From positions 168,000 through 231,999 of the forward strand of contig SJOL01004130.1 of NCBI GenBank assembly GCA_004794785.1: a DNA stretch of 64,000 bases. The letters are read 5' to 3'. This document shows positions 14,697 through 27,775 of this stretch, in pieces. Position 1 is the stretch's first letter; every line of letters starts with the position of its first letter. Origin of the DNA: Opisthorchis felineus. Lineage: Eukaryota > Platyhelminthes > Trematoda > Opisthorchiida > Opisthorchiidae. Below the pieces are notes generated by a model. The model was not told where the DNA came from, did no database searches, and was given only the letters and a program-made list of their open reading frames with translations. The translations under genes were made by a program, and so were the position numbers.

Positions 14697-17300
14697 TAAT
14701 AATAATCATAATAGGTTTATTTCCCAACTTGTAAGGAGCATGCCGATTGAGGCATGACCGGTTCGTTACAACGTGAACGCGGCAGGTAACAACACAACGG
14801 GCATCCTTTTTGCGTGAAAAGTCACCACAATTGTGAGGACCGAAAAAAGAGGACAATGGGCATGAGGCGCGACAAGTTCAAAGGGGAGGCATGCTGACCT
14901 GAACTAAAACTTAAAACCGTTGCTGGCCATGAGTGACTTTGGTCAGTCGAGGAAATGGCTAGGATCACAAAATGCAAAACGGGGATGGGGATTGAAGAAT
15001 TCGATCTGGAGACTGATGGCAAGTTTTGTCTCAAAAATATGGCTCAAATCGAAACTGAGTAGACTCAGTGGTGTCACTGTTGTAGGGAGGTCAGGTGTAA
15101 AGGGTAGTATTGATGGTGCCAATTCATAGTGCCAATCGAACACCGTAAATGAAATTGTACTTGTGGAAGAAGCAAACTGAAATTGCGGCAGGAAACTAGG
15201 TTGGTTAAATCCGAACGATATGTTCAGCGGTCTAGAACGAGGCGGTTATGTCCAGGTGAAAAAGTTGTTTGTGGTTGCGATTTCCGGCTCGAGTGGATGA
15301 GAGGCTGCGGTTGAGATTCTGCCCAGCAAGATTCTATCTACACAGGCATTTCGATTTTTTCATAGGAAGAACTACTGGGTTTATGAACCAAATCAGCAGA
15401 GGGTAAAATGAAGTGGCGAGAACTTTGGAGTCCTGAAACAAATTCAGGGTAATCAGACGGTCGTGTGGGCTTATTGTAAAATGCTTGGTCGCGAAATAGT
15501 ATAAATATGGTGAACTGAGTGCAGGCGATCAGACGGGGTATGGAGGCTAAGGTACAGTCATCGCAAAGCAGCAGTCGGGTGCGTGGGCAACTCTGCATTT
15601 GAACGTGGTAAGTTAGGGTTGTTAGGGAAATTGAGATTGAGGAAGATATTGTGAAAGCGTCTGGAGTGAGGATATTCATTGGTCCATCGAAGGTACAACG
15701 TGGTACGTTGCTGCCATCCAGGGAAAAGAAGACAGCTGTACCTAGATTAGGACTCAAAATGGACAGAAGCTTCAAAAAGGGAGTTAGATGGACCGCGACA
15801 CGAAATATCAGGCAGGTAAAAGGGATTGAACTTCCTGAATGCTGCAGTGAGACAAAACTAACCAATACCAAAAAAGAAAACTGACATTCGGGTGGAGGTA
15901 TTGAGGAGTGACAATGCAGGCTCGACGCAAACTGGTGCGGCGTTATGTGAATATCCGGGACATGCATAAGCTAAACGGTGTTCCACTAATTTCAGAGCTA
16001 GTTGTGTAAGCGCCCATAATGCTAGGGAAGAAGAGCCGAGGTGTGAGTAGACGGTTCAAAAATTCGTGGTTGAACCACACATGCCTACCAAGCTAACGCG
16101 TGTTACCGGGGTGTAGCTGACAGGCATCCGAGGAGGTAAGGTTATCCTGCATTGAGGCGTGTTAGAGCAAAATGAGTGTTAGAAAGCCCTCACAGACAGA
16201 TTCTGGAACAGTTCGGTAAGGCTCATTTAGAAAGTGGGTGAGAGCTAAAGAAGACAAATTACTGGTGAGACGTCGCACCCAGACTGGAGACATGGATAGC
16301 TTTCTGGTCACACATGCTGACCAGAAAGGGGCGCTAACTAATAATGAAAACTGAGTGAGTCTGGAAAGATGAGTAGTTCGAAGAAGGCGTGGTTTAATGG
16401 TCGTGGCGACGGGGTGCCCCTATCAGGGCTCAGTTACAGCTTTAGGGAAAGCGTATAAGCTTTGCAAAACGAATGCTTTACACTGCTTGGCCTTAGTGAG
16501 TCGTTTTTAAATTACACGTGAGGTAGCACTTTTATCCTACTATAATTGACTGTTTGGATTCATGGGAGTATTTCCGGGGTATCCGCTACAACTGAGGCAA
16601 GTTACGGCTCGTTTTGAGAGGAGCATATTCAATTGAAGGGAGAATTTTTAATCGCAGCCTTTTGCACTCTTAAGCCAGGGAAGACGGAAGAGGAGGATAA
16701 GGTACAGAAGATGTTGGCGCATATCTAGAGATGGGTGTCAGTCGGAAAGCCTGACCTTGTTTGCAAACGTGGATGGGTAGGCGAGACGCATCAAGGAGAT
16801 GAATGATGTAGGGTCAACGTCAACCGACAGCTTAGATGAAAAAGATGGAAGCAGTCGCATTTTGGTGACATGTGGATTGAAGACTATCTGTTCTTGGCGC
16901 AGTGGGACGGGGTGAAACTTGTAGTTCTCGGTTGGACGAAAATCACGGTCTTCAGAGACAGATCATATCACGAGTAACTGCTCTGGTCACTAATTTATTC
17001 GGATAGCTTGGACATGATTGTGGGAGTCAAGATGGATGGCAATATGTTGGCAAAAAGGACGAGTTAAATGAGGCTAAAACCCATAGGCGAGACACGTAAC
17101 AGAGCAGCAGAGTAGCCTGTAATAACGAGTGGATTCAAGGCGTTAGGCGTGTCTGAGATATGGAAGCTTTTTCAGCCATAACCGATACTGACGATCACAA
17201 GAGAGCCGGTGTACAAACGCAAGCATATGAGCGAGTAATCGACGTCCAAGAACGGCGCCCTAGTTGGCGTGAATGCTACTGCGGTTGAGTATGTAATGGT
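14697..17300. repeat. Unidentified long repeat, copy B
   Basis: Begins with an ATAATAATCATAATA-like tail and a tttatttcccaac block related to the retroposon end above, then shares scattered blocks with 19.1-20.7 kb: an aacaaattcagg region, cagctgacaggcatc at about 16107, and the bodies near 16450. A 209-codon minus-strand frame (15338-15967, P/S-rich) lies inside; no family recognised. Confidence 0.45.
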
Positions 17301-17780
17301 TCCAGCCGTGATGAGCTGCTTTTGCTATTGAGCTACAGGGCAGCCGTATCAAGAAGCAAAAGCGTAGTGAGGTTAATGTTGCGCTCTTAAGGAATACATT
17401 TGGCATCAAGTAACGGCCCACTCACTAGATCGTTTCTACGGCTGCATCCGAGTGCACACTTAAGACGTCCTTAAATCCTAGGGGTCAAGCTTACGCCTGT
17501 TGATCTTTCGACTGCCTTGTAAGCAGCCCTCATTACCTTCAAATCCGAAGGTGTGTATGACCGCTGAATTTTAGCTTCGCAACGTCAGTGTTCCTTCAAT
17601 ATTGACAATTTGCCTAATTGAGCTAGTAGTAAGTCTGCTTGATAACAACAAGACGTTTTGAAACACATTTAACGAATATATGAACAAATTTAAGCCGAAT
17701 GTTCATTTTTCTTTTGAGATATATCGTCGAGCGACATTGATTTACGGTAAAAGAAGCAGAATGACCACCTGTTACAGTTG
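17301..17780. other. No gene recognised
   Basis: No coding frame, RNA gene or repeat supported beyond the flanking repeats. Confidence 0.35.
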
Positions 17781-18200
17781 CACTAGTCCAATAAATAAAT
17801 AAAAGCATTTTATTTATGGTGGCTTCATAATATTCAACCACGAGCATGACGGAGCAACAACGCACACGGCTATGAGGATGAAGTGCCATCGCTGGCCATC
17901 GCATCAGGCTATCATCCATAGGTGACGCCTCATAGTCGGCGGCATGCATAGGTACGGGCCCAGCGACTAAGATAAGTAGACAAGGTAAACAAAAACGCAT
18001 GCATTTGTCGTGATGAAGGCCAATGGTCGACCTTATTACCCGGAACCCGCGTTGAGCTTTAGGGTGTAATCGAACTTATTTGAGCCATGCTTTCCAGAGA
18101 GAAGGGCCTCTCACCGGGATGGTGTGATTCAAATTCAGGTTATCTAAAAAGGCTAGGTAATCTCCCGACCGGCTGCGCATAACCTAGAATGGAGATCCTC
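17781..18200. repeat. Dispersed repeat, partner of 1950-2420
   Basis: Starts with a ccaataaataaataaaagca tail-like stretch and shares the cgctggccatcgcatcaggc block with the left copy. Likely a LINE 3' region. Confidence 0.45.
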
Positions 18201-18544
18201 CACTGATCTGCGCATTTTTATCAGTGTTGAACTATGCATTAAGTTAGTTCCGACTGTTATACTGCACGCAAGGCGAGCTTCCCAAAAGCAGTGTTGTGCG
18301 GAAATTCGGCGAACGAACTCGGCTAACTTGTCACCTTTGGCGAGTATAACAAGTCCAAACGTTATTCAAGTATCCACTTGGGTGGAATTTGCATCTGAGA
18401 CTCCGTAACTGTTGTCTGTCGTTTTGAACGTTTAAACTACCCTGGGATTTGATCTCTTCTTTCATCTTGTGAACTGATAGCCACGTGCGAATCGGCGGGT
18501 TTGATGACCTTAAAACTTCGTTCATTTAAACAACAAGCCATTAG

Positions 18545-19100
18545 CAGCGTAAAACTAAAACGCGCATCCGCAAAAAAGACCAACTTTTCGAAAAAATTCC
18601 AGCTTCGAAAACCTCATAGGTTCAGTGAAGTTGATTTGGGTTTGCTTCCAGTGCTCGGCACTGACGTGGCCGATCCCTAGGTGCGCACTCCGAATTTCCT
18701 TGAAACCACAGTTTGAAAGAAGGAAGGTTTTACATAATGCTTTACGATCAGATGACATGCATTCGAAGTTGTAAAACTTTTCCAGAGAGTGACAGTTTTC
18801 CAACAAATTTTTTAAACGCACTCAAAGTCTAATTTGGGCATGGAATTAATATTTTAATTGACTGCTATTGCTCAGCACGATGTCTCCGTGTAGACAGTGG
18901 GAAATGTATGGAGGAGTTGGTTTATTCACGTGTTTCTATTTCATTGGTTATGGAAATATTTTGGAGGAGTACATGGACAATACTTATGTTGTCCTTGTCC
19001 GCAAAAAAACCAAAAGTGGAGCAACCGTTCGCGACTTTTGCAGAACAAATTATCCTATCCATTCAGGGGGCGTCTTGCTAGACAAAGCCAAGTAATTCTA
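18545..19100 (+). mobile_element. MULE-like 5' fragment with N-terminal frame
   Basis: Contains the 2.8 kb-type repeat (18595-18645), the 14.2 kb-type repeat (18785-18890), and then a 75-codon frame with EYMDNTYVVLVRKKTKSGAT, similar in character to the MULE N-terminal region. This order mirrors the 2.8-3.3 kb MULE. Family assignment is tentative. Confidence 0.4.
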
Positions 19101-19109
19101 CTTAGCTAA

Positions 19110-20700
19110 TAAGTTCGGTAGATTGTTCCGCGTTAGCCAGCATACGTTGTATCGGGTGAACGGCAAATTTTTATCTTCACGGGTAAGGTGAGTCCCCAAT
19201 AGTGCTACGGGAAGAATTGGTGGGTTTGTAAGCAGCACGAGCAGATAGTACACCAGGGTAGTCAGCATTTTAGAACTCCGGAACAAATTCAGTAGACTGC
19301 GATGGTTTTGTGAGAGCATGAAACCTTCCCGGTCGAGAAATAGTAGAGTCATTGTGAACTACGGGGAGTAGAATCCGGTTAGGAGTGGCAGTTGCGGTAC
19401 CGTCATCGCGACGTCGAACTCGGGTCCATGGATAGCTCCGCAATGAAAGATCTTGGCTGAGTCAGTGGAGGTTTTCCTGGTAGTTATGATCGCGGTAAAA
19501 GTCGTGATTAATTAGGACGAGCATGGAATAAGGGCATTCTTTTGTTCATCGGTGACGCATGGCTGTTCACTGCCGTGACTCGAACGAGGCGATAAGGCAA
19601 CCGTATCTCGATTAGAGACTTAAAATTTGTGAGTGATAAAAGTTCTGCTAGAAAGGCACTTGGTTATAGGTAAGACTGCGGCCAGAAATGTTGGATAGAC
19701 ATAAACGGTTGCAACTTATCACCACTGTATTGAGGTGATATTACTCCAATTCCCAAGCGACATTCAACATTAAGGTGGAAATAGTGATGAACGGCAATAA
19801 GCGTTCGATGTTAACCGGTATAGCCATATGTGAATATGAGGAAGGTGCGTTAGCTAAGTGGTGCGCAAATAATATCATAGCTAGTTGTACAGTCGTACAT
19901 GGAGCTGGGTAGGAATGAGTTTTGGGTAATCGATTCCCAAAATCGTGGCTAACGAGCACGCGACTTCTAATAGTTAGCCCCTATAAAAGGAGGTGATCAG
20001 CTGACAGGCATCTGAATAGATAGTATTATCGTGCTCGGGCGCTAAGGGGGTTAGAATGCCGTCACAACTGTTTTGGAACATTTCAGTGATGCTGATTCAA
20101 GAAATCTGTGACAGAGCTACAGGGTAAAACAAGTCCCCAGTTAAGGACTGAAGTGAAAAGTAGCCTACCTACTGCCGATATAGATGGCTTTCTCACCAAA
20201 CGTGTAGCTTAAAGGAACTGTTGACTTTTACTTGAGGTTGGGTTAGCCAGAGGAATTAGAAGTTAAAAGTATGCAGGGACAAGAGGACGGAGAACAAAGT
20301 GAGGTGCATGGTCGTTTTGCACGTATGTATGATGAGGTGAAAGCGTGCGCGTTTGCACCTAATGAAAACTCTGAAGGTTTTGCAAAACGAATTGCATTAG
20401 AGGCGTCCTACCACGTGCTGTTACTGAGTCGGCATTTTTATCCTGATATTTTTGCTGTTTTTGATTCATGGGAGAATGTCCCAGGATAGGGCTACAACCA
20501 GGACAAGCTTAAGCCAGTGGCACAAGCGTTCAACAAATGCCAACTTGTTTTTAGTTTTCTGCTTTCTCTGCCTCAAAAGGTGAAATATGAGGTTCAGCAG
20601 ATCATAAAAGGTTCAGCACGTGGCAGGGAAGTCATTTCGGAGGAGGACATGCAGCTGATCAAGAAGGTTCGCTCGCCTGAACAAAATGCTGTGAGCAACA
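19110..20700. repeat. Unidentified long repeat, copy C
   Basis: Collinear blocks shared with copy B: cggaacaaattcagtagac at about 19275, cagctgacaggcatctg at about 19998, and the 20340-20500 body also seen at 170-370. Frames of 72 codons (20271) and 109 codons (20517) on the plus strand, separated by a stop (KKVRSPEQNAV), have no recognised domain. Confidence 0.45.
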
Positions 20701-20820
20701 TCGCTGTGACGTGCAACCGGATTAGTCTAACTACCCGTAAAATTCGCAGCTTAGAAAACCCCATAGTTTCGGGGAAATTGATTTCGGTTCATTCTAATGG
20801 GCGGCATCGGCACGTAATCG
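20700..20820. repeat. Third copy of the MULE-associated repeat
   Basis: Block gtgcaaccggattagtctaa and the gcttagaaaaccccatagtt block match 2825-2890 and 18600-18640. Confidence 0.45.
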
Positions 20821-21849
20821 GGTTGACTCAATCAGGTAGGCAATGATACAACGGATAGGAAGGCGAAACTGTGAGAACATGTTTGCAACGTGATAAGAAA
20901 TCGTAAATGTTGAAAAACAAAACACCAGAACGACGGTACCGGATAGGCATGAGTATTTCAGCGGTATATTCAACCAACGTCAACCGAAACCGGAAACGGT
21001 TGCTGGCACCTAGTGAACTTGGGTTACCCAGTTGAGGACCTGGGCAACTGATGATATGTATGAGCATGGCGACGCAGAGATAGCGCAGAAATGCGAAATA
21101 GAACTTTAAATCCCAGAATTATAATGTACATTTAAACTTGATAAACCCATGGATTTCGCCGCTGGGAAGGCGCCAGAAAGAAAAGATTCTTTGGTATGTG
21201 AAGGGTTTTGGCCGCTCAGTGAACGGTAGGCGTAATAAGATGTCTTCAGTTTGCGGACAGGACAAATTGTGGGTGCGGCGGAACTTCCAGGTGACTGAAT
21301 CCGAGTTTGGGGTTTGGGAGAATCACAGAACTCGCGCTGTCGGTGGTTGGGTATCGGGAAGCATTTAGTTCGTATTTGCAAGTAAGGGCACAGGTGTATA
21401 GTCGAGGCTATGGAGAAGACTGCCACAGGTGACAAGCATCAAAGTATATGGTGGTACTTTGGCATCATTGCGCCGATGTACTCAGTTTTTTAACACTCCT
21501 GTGACAGATATCGTTTTTGACGCTCTTGAGCAAACATTGGGTGTTTCACGGCCGGTGGGTTCAGGTTGACAGCATGCGTCAACGGAAAGAAAACCTGGAA
21601 GAGGCAAACGGTTTTTCAATGTTGATATGGCACCGAACTAAGATGGAATGTCCGCTGAATGTTCCCCCCTGATCCTGTTTCCGAGTGAGACATCGTACAG
21701 ATGTGCAGAAAGAAACTGACATCCATAGCCTTTAGAAATCACAGAAAATGCTGAATATTTCTAAATCAGCTTATCAGTTTTAATACAGCTTCGATACTAA
21801 TTCAGTTCAAGCTGACATAGGTTCGTTCCCTGGAAAATGGGAAAGTAGG
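20821..21849. other. Repeat debris, no gene
   Basis: Short similarities to copy B (aaacggttgctggcac near 20995) and to 845-900 (an ACTCCTGTGACAGATATCG-like block near 21498). No coding domain identified. Confidence 0.35.
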
Positions 21850-22490
21850 AGAGATGAAGCCAAGTTTTAACCAGAGCAACCTATGTAGTGTGAGTATTTC
21901 ACATATCGTGGGGAAGTTCCCCATTCCTAAAACCATCTAGGAAACCTCAGCATTGGCAGAATAATGTTCCCACCACACATACCAATGCTTCGGTGACACC
22001 GATGGTCAAAGACTGATGGGTAAATTATGTCCTCTGCACATAGAGGCTGCGTTTATGATCCAGCAGTATGGGTCCGACTGCCGCAGTGTAAACTCTGCAA
22101 TCGACAGACGAAGTGACGTCGTGTCGGCACGCTAGGTGCCGGAGGTTGGCAAAAGCTGCTCCTGCTCTCCCGAATCTTCTCCAGCCAGTGCACCGGAATT
22201 TATTCAACTACCCAGACGAGCGAATTTATCTGTCACGTTGGCTGGCTTGTCTGGCAGCATGATGTTCGGGTTCGATCCTATCCAGTCTTGTAGCGGCACT
22301 TTATACTCTGCAGATGCGAAGCGCACGCCAAACCATGCGGCCGAATTACTCAGGTTATGTGAAACGGTCGCATTCACATCACTCTCGTTTGAACAGCCGT
22401 CCTCCTGTCCTGGCGTAGTTAATCTGATTAGTCCACATCAGAAAGGAGGCAGCATCGGGCTCGGGTTTTGCTCTTATTAGAGCTCATCAG
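21850..22490 (-). mobile_element. RTE-like LINE C-terminal fragment
   Basis: Minus-strand translation gives RAGAAFANLRHLACRHDVTS, RVYTAAVGPILLDH and, farther upstream, SNPNIMLPDKPANVTDKFA: the region after the RT palm of RTE elements, followed toward 21900 by the C-terminal region. Frameshifted. Confidence 0.65.
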
Positions 22491-22500
22491 CAGTGTATAT

Positions 22501-22580
22501 CCAATGGCCGTGCCGGGGTTTGAACTCCGGACATCTCACATGAGAGGCCAGCATGTTACCACTACCGCACCAGCGCACGT
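22501..22580 (-). ncRNA. tRNA-like sequence (probable SINE head or tRNA pseudogene)
   Basis: On the minus strand: an A-box-like gtgcggtagtggtaac, then a B-box-like ggagttcaaaccccgg, with tgg/cca ends able to pair in part. The anticodon arm does not fold normally, so it is not called a functional tRNA. Confidence 0.45.
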
Positions 22581-24430
22581 TGGACGCAGCTGAATTTTCA
22601 CGTCTGAACAGGCGAACGTGTTCACGCTTGAGCGGTGTGGTGGAGTACCCGACTTATTTAAAATGGTTTGCAATTTTTAGGGACCTGAACCAAGAAAAGG
22701 AATATCGGCCATATGTCCAGAGTCTTTGTGCGATCATCCCGGGAAAATTTCGACCCCCGGGGACTCACAGGCAGGCATAGCAAATTTAAGCTGCGAATGG
22801 GCAACAAACTGTAGAGAAAAAGCGAGAGAATGCAGCCTTATCCTTCACTAGCAGCGAAGTGTATTTGTGCAAGGGTTTAGTGTATACTAGACGCACCCAC
22901 AAAGTTTGGTATGAGGCGAAAAAACGGCAGCTATACCATAAAGCTCTTAACCAAACTTGTTGATGCACCAGACTGCCACACACGCGGCAAAAAAATGTGA
23001 AAACTACTATCCTGTACTTGTTAGCGGGTCTGGGTCTAAAATATGGGTTGTGCAGCTCTCTGAGTTCCATTCAATATTTTCAACATTAAACACCAAACGT
23101 TCAGTGATGTGAAACTAAGCGCTACTGCCAAACTCAGTTTGCGAAGACAAAAGAATTCACACACATTCGGAGTGCAGAAGCAAACTTCCTTGGCGCCGAA
23201 TATGATCAGCTCAACTACATTGGTCTCGCCACAATTACCGTGAAAAAACGATTGTCTGTGCCGTTTTGTTTGCAGAGTTGAAGATGTAATGGGGGTACCA
23301 CACAGCCTCCGTCTTCTCAACGCTTCATCCGTCGGCAGATCTCTTGTGAACAAATCCAGCTGTCAGATTTAGATATGGTGAAACATTCTAGCAGATTCCC
23401 GCACCTGATGCTTCTGATCCCAGGAGAGAGCATGCCGTCTGTATTTCTGGAGCCTAACGTGCCTACTTGAACAGAGTTGGCTGACGAGTCCCCTGAGCCC
23501 TGAAGGCTGTTCTGATCATTTGGCTGTATATTTCAGCACACAATTGTGTCAGATAAACTGAAAATGAGAAGTGAGCTTCTTACTCGATGTGTTATGCGCG
23601 CGTGACACACGACCATCTTATCTTGAACTTAATCACAGCCCGTAAATGGCGGCTTTTATGCCCACAAACCAGGCTTGCAGCCACTGGCCCTCCAAACGAT
23701 CTCAAAAGAATGAAACGATAGAATTCATGTTCAACGCGACACTAGTTGATGAGATTTCGGAAAAATACATACTACAGACGTCAGCTATTCGGACTCGAGG
23801 ACGAAAAGTTAGAAACAGGAGAAGTCGCGCGGAAAATGTGTAAACAGGGCAGTAAAAGGAGAAGCAGAAATCGTTAGGTGGTCCGCAAAATTCCCACTTC
23901 TCTCCGATTCAGCGGATGTTAGAATTCTGGATCTTGTTTCCTCGGTCCCCATAATGACGCTTGTGTATTCTATCCTGAGCATCTTCCTTCTGGATTGGTC
24001 TGTGTACAGCTCAGCTTTCTGAGTTCGTATGCTGGAACATAAGACTCACCCATAATCTGAACAGAGCTATTTTCACCGAATTTATTTCTTGTGCTGCTAA
24101 ACCATAGTGATGGACACTGACTACTTACTTACAGAATTCGGGCGGAACCAAAGTCGCCGAAGCTCTCTTATTTATTCAGTCGCGGTATCGTTTAGATAAC
24201 GGTAACAGAGTACCAAAAATTAAACAATATTCACAGCACAATTTACAGCCTGACCATGTGATAAGCGCACGTGTCCCTAAAAATAATTTGAAAAACTACA
24301 GGTTTGATTCAAAATATAGAAAACCCAAATGATACGAATATTAACGACACAACAGGCACTTCCTCGCTGTACAATTGAAATACCCACCTGGGGTGTTGCA
24401 CAAAAAGGGAAACAATTCACTTCTCTATGT
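22581..24430. other. No gene recognised
   Basis: Several 60-105-codon frames on both strands without motifs; nothing supportable. Confidence 0.35.
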
Positions 24431-24810
24431 AGTTCATCCACGCAAGTTTCCTTCCCTCACTTGGAATTTATCCCGTTTGGCAATCCAAGAGCTGCCATCA
24501 TGAGACACTTAATTAGGTTGGCCACCATATCTATATTTCCAACAGGACTAGTGCATTTCCTAGATAAGCAGTGTCCCATAACTTCTGCTATCACTTTTTG
24601 AGGCCTCGGAGGGATTTTCAAAGACTGGGGGTCTCGCAGCATTACTTTGAACTTCATGAGTGCGAATTATATGCCAAAAGAATTGATGGCCTTCGCCAGC
24701 TCTCTGGTAATGTTTGCACTCCCTGCTGTTATTCAAAAAATGAGAACAATTTCGTCTGCGTATTCCAGACTGAGAAGGTCCTCGCTTGGAGAGCGACATG
24801 AACAAGGCCA
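24430..24810 (-). mobile_element. RTE-like RT fragment
   Basis: Minus-strand translation SLEYADEIVLIF, then LAKAINSFGI and FALMKFKVMLRDPQSL: the YADD-box region with YADE in place of YADD. Internal stops. Confidence 0.6.
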
Positions 24811-27560
24811 GTTTGAGGAACCCACGGAGCTTGACGTTATCTAATCAGTGACAAAAGTAGAAAAAATGTTGGGGGTGGTCACCACTGTCGGGCAACATTG
24901 CTTGTAGGAAGGCTTTAGAGAGCTATCCTTGTACTCTCATGTGCCCACAAATAACTGAGTGCAAAGAACGTTTGATATTCACGACCTTCTGGGAGACACG
25001 TTCTGTCCCACAAGCGTGTCGAGAAGGATGAATCGGTGGACTGAAACTTTGTGCCTCGGGATCGAGTCTTAGAGCAAACTATCCCCTCTGGGTAAAATTC
25101 AGGATATGCGCTATAGACCCAAACGGCAAAGGAATTGTCGGAGTAATGAATATATCAAAGGTGACTTGCTTGGCTGCCCATCAGGCAGCGTTTCACCGAT
25201 CTTAACAATAAGCTTGTGAGCATTTCGAAAACACATGAGTAGACGTGATAAGTGGGCAGCTATATCCTCCAGACATAATTGCGTTCGCATAATTTATAGG
25301 TCAGATTATGCCTCAGCTGTTATGCTCCCTGCAAGTTTGGAAGTGAGCCTAGTATTCTTACCATCATATTTGGTGATAGGAGTTTCACTTGCATGTGATT
25401 CGGTTTGTTTGTTTGGAATCTGTGCTGCTTTATGACCCGATTAGTTTGCATTTGGTTGAGTCCGTGGACTGACCGGACGCCTTTCATCTGTAGTAGCTTT
25501 CTTTGATTTGACTGGTATATTCTGAACTTCTGCGTTGGGGTCAGTTCATGGGAAGCTTTTCCGAATCGTACAGTATACAATGTTTTACTGTTCAAGCTTC
25601 TGATTTGGTTTTGGAGAAACACGTTTACAAATCCCGAGATAGTCCTTTTCAACAATACTCCCGGTTCAGTTAATATCTTCAGTTGAGCCATCCAGGCTGC
25701 TTCTTTCAGTGCAGATCGTCATGTTGATATATTTCGGTTTCGGAGAATTTTTGTGCTAAGCACCGGTAGGTTTCAATTGCTTCCAGTTTAGCTAGTCATA
25801 ATATTACACTGTGGATGACTACCGGTACAGTTGACAACCTGTTTTTATGAAACGCCATTACTTGTGATTTTCATGGAGATGGATGAAAGTGTTGTAGAGG
25901 TGCCAAAAGAAAAGACACCTTACTGAAGGTTTGTTTTGGAGAAATCTCTTATAAAAACGCAGGTGAAGTTACCAAGCCTCAGGCTAGCGTATTTGGCGAG
26001 TAGAAGTGAAAACGCCTTCGAAAACTAAATTTCCGGTGGTGCTTTGTATCTAAGTGCGGTTCAGTTAACCTTACTGAGAGTTAATACGGAGAACCAGGAT
26101 ACTAAGACCGATCAGCGTGTTTTTAAGTTTCAGATGTATCGGCTAAGGGCAACATTTATTCGCTAATTTACATACCGGAATGTCTACTGGCAGAATGTCT
26201 TAGCGTTGCCACGACCCGTCCCGGTGCCAGACTTCAGAAACACTTGCTTGTTTTGTTTCAACTTAGGGTGCCTGCCTACCACATCCATTAATGGATTTCA
26301 GCTTGTGATGAACGATGACAGAAAACCTTCGCCCACAAAACAGCTGCAATGGGCTATCTCAAGTGAACGGTATAGCACCGACTTTCATGATTAACAGTCA
26401 AGCTACAGTGCGTAGAAAAGCCGCTCAATAGCGAATTTGAAAGTGCCATATTCTGAACGGACGACTTTTAAGGACCATCGACTTGGCGCAGATGGATCGA
26501 ACGCTTCGGCCTTAAAGAAATGGCCAAAAGAAATCCACCCAAGCTGCAGTTAAATTGTGCGGCGGAAGTGAAATGGCGTAGTTATCCAGATGTTCAAAAA
26601 TGTCACCAAGAGCAAAAGAGCGATGCTTTGACGGCTAAACCGTGGCCAGGACACAGTTGACAAAGGGTGGTTAGATGGTCTCAGAAAGCGAACGAAGTAT
26701 TGGAAGCCAAATTAAGTCAATCCATTAGAAGACCGAAGCACAAGGTCAATCAAGGAATAAGGAAGAAGACATCGAGAGGCAACACACACTACAATGAGCA
26801 GACTAAAACCAACTTTCCACACGAATCCACGAGTGATGTGCCGCTGTCAGAAGACAAGATTCACCAACACAAGGCGTAAACAACGAAATCTAGGAACGTT
26901 TGAAGACCTAAGCATGCCGAAGGGGGGAAACAAGGTAGTTTCCAGGAGCGTGGAATGCTGAAGAGTACCGACTCCATAATCAATAAGGACGTTCAGTTAG
27001 AACAGCTCATTAGATTAGCAAACCAAAAAGTTGTACGAACTTGATGGACGTACATGAGTGGAAAGCTGAGTGTTTGTAGACTTCAGGCAGTGTGTCACTG
27101 CGCGCAGTTTGCGGGGTGAGCAGTCGGATTTAGGAGAAACTCTGCCTCTCATCACTTTTTGTGGTGTGCATAACGGGATTTCTGGTACTAGTGCTTTACA
27201 CAAACAGTGCCGTATACTTTCCATACCGAAACAGCAGAATTTTTATTTCACTACGTTTTGAGTTTATGGCGAAAAACTTTGCAACGGACAGAGTGAGTGC
27301 TTCTGATATTCAGCACTATTGCATGCCTATGCGACTGATGTACACTAACGCGATGTGATGGACCTATTTAATCATCACAAGCCCTTGTTGTCCAGGTCAT
27401 TATGAACGGAAGGATTCTTGTCACATAGCTAAAAAGCAAGTGCTTTATCGCAGATATGCCCCAATATTGCACGAAAAAAACGCAATGGTTTTGAACTCGC
27501 CAAATGCATGTGTCCTCGAGCGCTGCTCCATTCTGTGTCCCAGCTCCATCAGATTCAATA
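24811..27560. other. No gene recognised
   Basis: Contains a 123-codon minus-strand frame (25320-25691) and scattered smaller ones; none has a recognisable domain or splice-supported context. A minor exon cannot be excluded. Confidence 0.35.
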
Positions 27561-27584
27561 TGTAAAAAAATCGTCCAGCCATTA

Positions 27585-27775
27585 TACATCCTCGATGCCC
27601 AGCTGCCATGACACTCTAAGGAATCAGGAGGGCCGAGTTACCGCCAGATTACCCAAGCCTAGACAGGGGGAGTCGAGATGCAGAGATCTGGTTCGAACCA
27701 CCAACCTTCCGGTAAGTGTTAGGATTACAGATGCTGTGTGAATAGCGCAAGTCGAACTATCACCCAAGCCAATCA
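27585..27775 (-). mobile_element. tRNA-derived SINE, copy 1
   Basis: Minus-strand B box ggttcgaacc (27690-27699) with a shared body (ccgccagattacccaagcct, cagggggagtcgag) that recurs in the copies at 42.9 and 48.1 kb. The tRNA-like head is at the higher coordinates. Shorter 3' body than copy 3. Confidence 0.6.

Noticed and set aside
15338..15967. 209-codon minus-strand frame as a gene
   Set aside because: Low-complexity P/S text inside a repeat with no domain or splice context.
22501..22580. Functional tRNA gene
   Set aside because: The anticodon arm does not fold and the acceptor stem pairs only in part; called tRNA-like.
25320..25691. 123-codon minus-strand frame as a gene
   Set aside because: No domain, no supporting splice or repeat context; insufficient evidence.
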